NCBI GenBank assembly: GCA_944388685.1
Contig: CALXJS010000042.1
Span: 1 to 13,682 of the forward strand
Direction: 5' to 3'
DNA from: an uncultured Clostridia bacterium
GTDB taxonomy: Bacteria > Bacillota_A > Clostridia > TANB77 > CAG-508
Length of the DNA stretch: 13,682 bases
Below the pieces are notes generated by a model. It did no database searches, was not told the origin of the DNA, and saw only the letters and a program-made list of their open reading frames with translations. The translations under genes and the position numbers were made by a program. Shown piece by piece: positions 1 through 4,569 of the stretch. Position 1 is the stretch's first letter. Every line of letters begins with the position of its first letter.

Positions 1-539
1 ATATCTGATATATTAATTAAACAACAGTTAAAGATTGGTTGTACAAAATAATCTGCGTCGTGGAAATGTAAAACTCCGTCAGCATCTGCTTTCGCTATTT
101 TCTCTGGCAATAGCAATCTTCTTGTTAAATCTCTTGATACTTCACCTGCAATATAATCTCTTTGTGTAGAAGCAAGTAACGTATTTTTGTTTGAATTTTC
201 TTCTGCTAATTCTTTATTCTCATTTCTGATTAGCCCTAATATTGTTTCATCAGTTGTATTTTGTTTTCTAACCAATGCTCTTGTATATCTATATACAATG
301 TATTTTTTAGCTAGTTCATATTTTTCAATTTCCATTAATTTCTCTTCAATAATATCTTGGATATCTTCAACTAGCATTCTTTTTTTATTTAAATCCTCTA
401 TATATTGGATAATCCCTTTTATATCCTCTTTATTTGCCCTTTCTTTTGGTTTTACCTCTTGATTTGCCTTCTCAATTGCTGTTTGAATTTTTGCCCTGTC
501 ATAATCAACTGCTCTTCCATCCCTTTTAATAACTTTCAT
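1..539 (-). CDS. nrdD: Anaerobic ribonucleoside-triphosphate reductase, N-terminal part (cut by window edge)
   Basis: This is the 5' end of a class III (glycyl-radical) ribonucleotide reductase, which makes dNTPs from NTPs in the cytoplasm under anoxia. About 179 residues are visible; the rest, including the C-terminal glycyl-radical site, lies beyond position 1. The protein begins MKVIKRDGRAVDYDR, the typical start of an ATP-cone allosteric domain (about residues 3-92, with YRYTRALVRK near its end). The catalytic domain follows with HFHDADY (158-164) and PIFNCCLIN (168-176); the cysteine after FN corresponds to a conserved active-site cysteine of the family. The start at 539 is fixed by AGGAGG at 549-554, nine bases upstream. 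It is divergent from the Crp/Fnr gene at 781, with a palindromic operator candidate upstream of its promoter. The activase gene nrdG would be expected further downstream, outside the window. Confidence 0.93.
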   Translation of the reverse strand, partial: MKVIKRDGRAVDYDRAKIQTAIEKANQEVKPKERANKEDIKGIIQYIEDLNKKRMLVEDIQDIIEEKLMEIEKYELAKKYIVYRYTRALVRKQNTTDETILGLIRNENKELAEENSNKNTLLASTQRDYIAGEVSRDLTRRLLLPEKIAKADADGVLHFHDADYFVQPIFNCCLINISD

Positions 540-571
540 TTTACATTTCCTCCTTCGATTAGTATGGTTAC

Positions 572-600
572 ATTATATCTCTACAAATTATATTTTCCGT
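572..600 (-). promoter_or_regulatory. Putative nrdD promoter with weak -35
   Basis: On the minus strand a perfect TATAAT (577-572) lies 17 bp after a poor -35 hexamer, ACGGAA (600-595). This would start transcription near 565, about 25 bases before the nrdD start codon. A good -10 with a bad -35 is typical of activator-dependent promoters. The palindrome at 599-612 is centred about 40-41 bp upstream of the inferred start, the class II position for Crp/Fnr proteins. A second TATAAT-like hexamer at 592-587 is an alternative. No experimental start site is known. Confidence 0.5.
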
Positions 601-612
601 TGCAAAAGCAAC
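599..612. promoter_or_regulatory. Putative Crp/Fnr-type operator, nrdD-proximal
   Basis: This is a perfect inverted repeat, GTTGC-AAAA-GCAAC. It has the geometry of Crp/Fnr-family sites (two 5-bp half-sites, 4-bp spacer) but not the E. coli FNR half-site TTGAT. The same half-sites recur at 722-735, next to the divergent regulator gene. Its location near -41 of the nrdD promoter suggests activation; this is inference. Confidence 0.65.
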
Positions 613-674
613 ACATTATGAAAAAAAGCTTTTTCCAATTCTTAATCACTTTCCCCTCTAAGTTTTTTTCTTTT

Positions 675-707
675 ATTACAAATATGTTACAAAAATGTTA
701 CAAATAT
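675..707. repeat. Three tandem 11-bp repeats
   Basis: The three copies are ATTACAAATAT (675-685), GTTACAAAAAT (686-696) and GTTACAAATAT (697-707), directly abutting. The period is about one helical turn, so a protein bound to each copy would face the same side of the DNA. The repeats lie between the two palindromes in the nrdD/regulator intergenic region. The function is unknown. They do not match the NrdR box pattern. Confidence 0.6.
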
Positions 708-721
708 ATTTTTGCATATTT

Positions 722-735
722 GTTGCTTTTGCAAC
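722..735. promoter_or_regulatory. Putative Crp/Fnr-type operator, autoregulatory
   Basis: This is a perfect inverted repeat, GTTGC-TTTT-GCAAC, with half-sites identical to those at 599-612. It covers the -35 hexamer and the start of the spacer of the regulator's own promoter (723-751). Binding here should block RNA polymerase, giving autorepression. This is inferred from position only. Confidence 0.65.
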
Positions 736-751
736 TTTTTTATTGTATAAT
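723..751 (+). promoter_or_regulatory. Promoter of the Crp/Fnr regulator gene
   Basis: TTGCTT (723-728), a 17-bp spacer and TATAAT (746-751) give a good sigma-A type promoter. The inferred start is near 758, about 23 bases before the start codon. The -35 hexamer is inside the palindrome at 722-735. Confidence 0.65.
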
Positions 752-780
752 ACTTATGTAATTTAGAAGGGGGAAAAACC

Positions 781-1413
781 ATGAATACCAATGTAGATAT
801 AGAAAATTTCATTCTTGATTTTTCTAATTCTTGCCAAAAGAAGCAAAAAAAAATCTTTAGTAAAAATGAAGTTATTACAACTTATATAAAAAATCGAAAT
901 CAATTATGTATATTACTAAATGGACATGCTGATTTAGTGCGTTATGACTTAAATGGTAATAGAACAATCGTAGAACATTTCTCCAAAAATGCACTTTTTG
1001 GAGAAGTATTTTATACTATCACCACTAATAACGAATTGCTAGTCGAAGCAAAATCCAATTGTACAGTTCTCTTCTACATTTATGATGATATTTTTCATAA
1101 ATGTAGAAACAATTGTAAATTCCATCAAAACTTATCTGAAAATTTGCCACAATTGATTTTAAATAAAGTAACAGACCTAAATATGCGAATCGAACTTTTA
1201 ACACAAAGGTCAACAAGGGATAAATTATTAAGATATTTTTCTCTACTATCCACCAGAAATTTAAGCAGGACTTTTGAACTACCTTTTTCTCTTACAGATT
1301 TAGCCGACTATTTAAGTGTTGATAGAAGTGCTATGATGAGAGAATTAAAACTTCTTAAAGAAGATGGATTTATTGAAAAAGTAGGAAATCGAATTATTTT
1401 GCTTTACAAATAA
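781..1413 (+). CDS. Crp/Fnr-family transcriptional regulator
   Basis: This 210-aa cytoplasmic DNA-binding protein has the two-domain Crp/Fnr layout: an N-terminal cyclic-nucleotide-binding-like beta barrel (about residues 15-120) and a C-terminal winged helix-turn-helix (about 165-208, FSLTDLADYLSVDRSAMMREL). Length is normal for the family. Cysteines are C18, C43, C94, C108 and C112. The C108-X3-C112 pair followed by FH is a pattern I associate with clostridial members, and a metal or Fe-S sensing role is possible but unproven. The start is supported by AAGGGGG at 767-773, seven bases upstream. It diverges from nrdD and shares an intergenic region with twin palindromes, so nrdD is its most likely target and it is probably autoregulated. 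The signal it senses is unknown. Just after its stop codon comes the nested-repeat element. Confidence 0.92.
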   Translation: MNTNVDIENFILDFSNSCQKKQKKIFSKNEVITTYIKNRNQLCILLNGHADLVRYDLNGNRTIVEHFSKNALFGEVFYTITTNNELLVEAKSNCTVLFYIYDDIFHKCRNNCKFHQNLSENLPQLILNKVTDLNMRIELLTQRSTRDKLLRYFSLLSTRNLSRTFELPFSLTDLADYLSVDRSAMMRELKLLKEDGFIEKVGNRIILLYK

Positions 1414-1416
1414 GGT

Positions 1417-1474
1417 CATTGGGGACGTGTCAAAACGGACAAAAAATGTCCAAAAGGGACAGACCTATAAAATA
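1417..1474 (+). repeat. Left terminal inverted repeat of the nested element
   Basis: It pairs with 1865-1922. It begins three bases after the Crp/Fnr stop codon and contains the short palindrome GGACA-N5-TGTCC at 1437-1451, followed by GGGACAGACC. Differences from the right arm are single substitutions, several of which would be G-U pairs in RNA. Confidence 0.85.
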
Positions 1475-1582
1475 AAATTATATATTAAAAAATTTTTTTC
1501 TAGTCTATTTTTATGAATAAATCGGAAAGCCTTAAAATTTATATTAATTTTATATTTTTTCTTTGGCATTCCGTAAATAGAT

Positions 1583-1777
1583 AAACCCAATATACTAGTT
1601 ATAAAATTTTATGAAATTAAATGTGCTAGTGAAAGAATATTACAAATTCTTACATTATCAAGTAGGAGAATCTCAGACTTGCGGTTCAGAGGTGCCTGCT
1701 TTATAATGTTAGAATTTGTATATTCTGTAACGCCAGCCATTTAATGAATAAAATTTTATAACTAGTATATTGGGTTT
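1583..1777. repeat. Core palindrome of the nested element
   Basis: The 30-bp arms 1583-1612 and 1748-1777 are perfectly complementary. Further inside, 1634-1666 pairs with 1695-1726, with one bulge and a few mismatches including a G-T wobble. The short stretches between these arms also partly pair (ATTAAATG with CATTTAAT). Transcribed from either strand it would fold into a rod-like hairpin of roughly 90 pairs. Confidence 0.8.
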
Positions 1778-1864
1778 TATCTGTTTATATATTAGTAAAT
1801 TCATACTGACTTTCTAAAATATAAAAATAAATTAACAAAATATTTTTGTAACTAATGTACTATT

Positions 1865-1922
1865 TATTTTATAGGTCTGTCCCTTTTGGACATTTTTTGT
1901 CCATTTTAACACGTCCCTAATG
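1865..1922 (-). repeat. Right terminal inverted repeat of the nested element
   Basis: It pairs with 1417-1474. Its outermost bases overlap the end of galE: the galE stop codon TAG (1919-1917) is formed by the repeat sequence CATTAGGGACG read on the minus strand. Confidence 0.85.
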
Positions 1923-2915
1923 GTTAATGTAATTCCATGAATCTAAGCACATGTCTTCTAAGTTTTTTTCTGCTCTCCACCCCAATTCTTCAAATGCTTT
2001 TTTAGGGTCTGCATAGCAAGTTGCTATGTCTCCTTCTCTTCTTGGTGCAATTTTGTATGGTACTTTTTTTCCTGTTGCTTTTTCAAAAGCTTTTACCATA
2101 TCTAATACACTATATCCTTTTCCAGTTCCTAAATTGTAAATATATAATCCTTCTTTTTCCTTCTCTAATTTTTCTAATGCTTTTACATGTCCTTTTGCTA
2201 AATCCACAACATGAATATAGTCTCTAACACCTGTTCCGTCTGGCGTATCATAATCATTTCCAAATACAGATAATTCTTTTAGCGTTCCTGCTGCTACTCT
2301 TGCAACATATGGCATTAAGTTATTTGGTATTCCTTGTGGTTCTTCTCCAATTAATCCACTTTCATGTGCTCCTACTGGATTAAAATATCTTAATATACAG
2401 ATACCCCACGTATTATCTGATTTATATATATCTTTTAAGATTTGTTCTATAAATAATTTACTTGTACCATATGGATTGGTCGTTCCACCTGTTTTACAAT
2501 CTTCTGTAATTGGAATTCTTTCTGGTTCTCCATATACCGTAGCAGATGAACTAAAGATAAATGTTTTACAATTATATTTTCTCATAGTATCTAATACAAC
2601 CAATGCTCCTGAAATGTTATTGGTATAATACTCGATTGGTTTTTGTACAGATTCTCCAACTGACTTATATCCTGCAAAGTTAATAACTGCTTCTATGTCA
2701 TTTTCTTCAAATACCTTTTCTAATTTTTCTTTATCCATATAATCCATTTCATAAAATTTAAAATCTTTTCCTGTTATTGTTTTTATTGCATCTAATACTT
2801 GTGGTTTGCTATTAGAAAAATTATCTATAATAACGATTTCTTTTCCTGCATTTAATAATTCTACTGCTGTATGACTTCCTATAAATCCTGCTCCTCCTGG
2901 TAATAATATTGCCAT
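1917..2915 (-). CDS. galE: UDP-glucose 4-epimerase
   Basis: GalE interconverts UDP-glucose and UDP-galactose with bound NAD, supplying galactose for the Leloir pathway and for cell-surface polysaccharides. The 332-aa product is a short-chain dehydrogenase/reductase: it has the Rossmann motif GGAGFIG (residues 7-13), the catalytic SSSATVYG region and the YGTSK motif (Tyr-x-x-x-Lys). The start MAILLPGG at 2915 is preferred over the longer frame to 2990 because it matches family N-termini and has AAAGGA nine bases upstream; the extra residues are not family-like. The usual TGGAGYIG is PGGAGFIG here. The C-terminus stops at DSWNYINH, several residues earlier than the usual DSWNWQ..NPNGY ending, and the stop codon is inside the repeat element, so the tail was probably trimmed by insertion. 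The catalytic core is intact. It has its own promoter at 2947-2975. Confidence 0.93.
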   Translation of the reverse strand: MAILLPGGAGFIGSHTAVELLNAGKEIVIIDNFSNSKPQVLDAIKTITGKDFKFYEMDYMDKEKLEKVFEENDIEAVINFAGYKSVGESVQKPIEYYTNNISGALVVLDTMRKYNCKTFIFSSSATVYGEPERIPITEDCKTGGTTNPYGTSKLFIEQILKDIYKSDNTWGICILRYFNPVGAHESGLIGEEPQGIPNNLMPYVARVAAGTLKELSVFGNDYDTPDGTGVRDYIHVVDLAKGHVKALEKLEKEKEGLYIYNLGTGKGYSVLDMVKAFEKATGKKVPYKIAPRREGDIATCYADPKKAFEELGWRAEKNLEDMCLDSWNYINH

Positions 2916-2946
2916 AAAAATCATTCCTTTCTTTTTATTTTTTTCT

Positions 2947-2975
2947 ATTATATTACTACTTATGAAAAAGTACAA
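2947..2975 (-). promoter_or_regulatory. Promoter of galE
   Basis: On the minus strand TTGTAC (2975-2970), a 17-bp spacer and TATAAT (2952-2947) form a good promoter, about 25 bases before the preferred galE start codon after allowing for the start site. It lies downstream of the cysS terminator, so galE is probably transcribed separately. Confidence 0.7.
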
Positions 2976-3040
2976 GTAAATTTTGAACAATAGCGGACTT
3001 TTTTAAACAATTGTGCAACGTTGTTTTTTTATTGAATAGG

Positions 3041-3088
3041 AAAAACGAACCCTCCTTGTTAAACTTTTTTGTCTAACATTTTGGGTTC
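3041..3088 (-). terminator. Intrinsic terminator after cysS
   Basis: On the minus strand GAACCC (3088-3083) pairs with GGGTTC (3052-3047). An inner helix TGTTAGAC/GTTTAACA closes a six-A loop, and the run GTTTTT follows. It sits just after the cysS stop codon. Confidence 0.75.
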
Positions 3089-3101
3089 ATTTCAAAACGT
3101 C

Positions 3102-4499
3102 CTAAAGTTCACTAATTTCTACGCCATCTTTGGTATCTTTTACACTATATCCTAATTTCTGTATTTCATCTCTCAGTCTATCAGATTCTGCCCAATTTTT
3201 TTCCTGCCTTGCAATTTTTCTTTCCTCTATTAATTTTAATACATTCTCCGGAATTTCAACATTTTTTTCTTTTCCTTCTTCATCTATTTTAATTCCCAAT
3301 ACTGTATCAAATTTTTGTAACAAATCTGCAATTTCTGGAGATTTTTTAGGATATTTTACAACCTCCCATACAAAACTCATAGCAAGTGGCATATTCATGT
3401 CATCATTAATGGCCTTATGAAACTCATTTTCTAGTTTTGCTAACTCGTTTTTATCTGTCTCATTTAAAATATCTTTTCCATTTTTATTTGTTTGATAGCC
3501 ATTTCTTAATCTTTCTAATGATTTGGAAGCAGCCTCTATCCCTTCCCATGTAAAGTTTAATTTATTTCGATAACTACAAGTATAGCACAATAATTTATAC
3601 ACCAATGGGTCATATCCTCTTTTCTTTATATCTTTTAATAGATACACATTTCCTAAACTTTTAGACATTTTCCCACCATTGATTAATAAATATTCTCCAT
3701 GTATCCAATAATTTGCAGGAATTTTTCCACAACATCCTTTACTTTGTGCAATTTCATTTTCATGATGTGTTGGAATTAAATCAATTCCTCCTGTATGAAT
3801 ATCAAATTGTTCCCCTAAATGTTTTCTTGACATAGCAGAACATTCAATATGCCATCCCGGATAACTTGGTCCCCAAGGGCTATCCCATTTCATCAAATGG
3901 TTTTCAGGTGCTTTTATCCATACTGCAAAATCATATGGATTTTTCTTTTCTGGGTCTACATCTACTCTTGCTCCTGCTTTTTGGTCTTCCACATTTCCTT
4001 TTGATAAAACTGGATATTTATCCAACTTTGATACATCAAAATAGATTGCTGTTGAGGTTTCATAAGCATATCCCCTTTTTACAAGTTCTTCTACATATGC
4101 CAACATCTCGGGAATATAATCTGTTGCTTTACAAATCACTTCTGGTACTTCAATATTTAAATCTTTTAAATCTTCAAAAAATAATTTAGTATAATGTTCT
4201 GCAATTTCCAATGGAGTTTTATGTTCTTCTTTTGCTGATTTAATCATTTTGTCTTCTCCCTCATCTCCATCAGAAACAAGATGTCCTACATCTGTTATAT
4301 TCATAACATGTTTCATTTCATACCCATTATATTCTAACATTCTTCTTAATACATCTTGAAATATATTTGTTCTCATATTTCCAATAGTTGCATCTTTGTA
4401 TACAGTTGGACCACATGAATACATTTTCACTTTCTTGTTTTCTATTGGTTTAAATACATCTTTTTCCTTTGTCAAGGTATTATATAAATATATATCCAT
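3102..4499 (-). CDS. cysS: Cysteinyl-tRNA synthetase
   Basis: This cytoplasmic class I aminoacyl-tRNA synthetase charges tRNA-Cys with cysteine. The 465-aa length is normal. Visible family marks are MYSCGPTVY (zinc ligand C29), MNITDVGHL, GWHIECSAMS (zinc ligand C220), THHENEIAQS (His/Glu zinc ligands near 245-249) and KMSKS (277-281). The first class I signature, usually HIGN or HIGH in CysRS, reads TIGN (38-41), with threonine for the first histidine. Everything else looks functional, so this may be a lineage variant. The start is supported by AGGAGG four bases upstream. It follows the PBP gene by about 70 bp, with a terminator-like hairpin between them. No T-box leader is visible. A terminator follows at 3041-3088. 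Confidence 0.96.
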   Translation of the reverse strand: MDIYLYNTLTKEKDVFKPIENKKVKMYSCGPTVYKDATIGNMRTNIFQDVLRRMLEYNGYEMKHVMNITDVGHLVSDGDEGEDKMIKSAKEEHKTPLEIAEHYTKLFFEDLKDLNIEVPEVICKATDYIPEMLAYVEELVKRGYAYETSTAIYFDVSKLDKYPVLSKGNVEDQKAGARVDVDPEKKNPYDFAVWIKAPENHLMKWDSPWGPSYPGWHIECSAMSRKHLGEQFDIHTGGIDLIPTHHENEIAQSKGCCGKIPANYWIHGEYLLINGGKMSKSLGNVYLLKDIKKRGYDPLVYKLLCYTCSYRNKLNFTWEGIEAASKSLERLRNGYQTNKNGKDILNETDKNELAKLENEFHKAINDDMNMPLAMSFVWEVVKYPKKSPEIADLLQKFDTVLGIKIDEEGKEKNVEIPENVLKLIEERKIARQEKNWAESDRLRDEIQKLGYSVKDTKDGVEISEL

Positions 4500-4516
4500 A
4501 CTTCCTCCTTTTTTTC

Positions 4517-4552
4517 AAAATGAGATGTGAAATCTTTTCATTCCACATCTCA
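4517..4552 (-). terminator. Terminator between the PBP gene and cysS
   Basis: A perfect 9-bp stem TGAGATGTG/CACATCTCA (4552-4544 with 4529-4521) encloses a 14-nt loop and is followed on the minus strand by TTTTG. It lies between the PBP stop codon and the cysS ribosome binding site. The U-run is short, so some read-through into cysS is likely. Confidence 0.6.
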
Positions 4553-4569
4553 AATCATAGATGTTCTAA

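Larger units (their letters stand above)
1417..1922. mobile_element. Non-coding nested inverted-repeat element (MITE- or REP-like, or hairpin ncRNA)
   Basis: This 506-bp stretch has no credible ORF and is built from nested inverted repeats. The outer arms are about 58 bp (1417-1474 with 1865-1922) and differ at only a few positions. The middle arms are 30 bp perfect (1583-1612 with 1748-1777). The inner arms are about 33 bp near-perfect (1634-1666 with 1695-1726). The apical loop is 1667-1694. From about 1574 to 1787 the pairing is nearly continuous. A smaller hairpin, CGGAAAGCC (1523-1531) with GGCATTCCG (1565-1573), lies in the left arm. The ends start GGGACGTGT and carry GGACA-N5-TGTCC palindromes, resembling REP-like ends that transposases can mobilise in trans. 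No clear target-site duplication is visible. Alternatives are a structured ncRNA or a remnant of a larger transposon. Confidence 0.6.

Noticed and set aside
405..761. Open frames running through the nrdD start and intergenic region on the plus strand, and similar hydrophobic frames opposite cysS, the PBP gene and the pilin gene.
   Set aside because: They are antisense shadows of AT-rich genes: rich in Phe/Leu/Ser, without ribosome sites or family resemblance.
541..780. NrdR boxes upstream of nrdD.
   Set aside because: No pair of ACACWATATATWTGT-like sites is present; the palindromes and 11-bp repeats are different.
2916..2990. A 25-residue N-terminal extension of GalE.
   Set aside because: It overlaps the promoter and lacks a ribosome site; MAILLPGGAGFIG matches family N-termini and has its own Shine-Dalgarno.
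4500..4569. A T-box leader upstream of cysS.
   Set aside because: Only about 70 bp separate it from the PBP gene and they hold a simple hairpin, with no T-box sequence or specifier structure.
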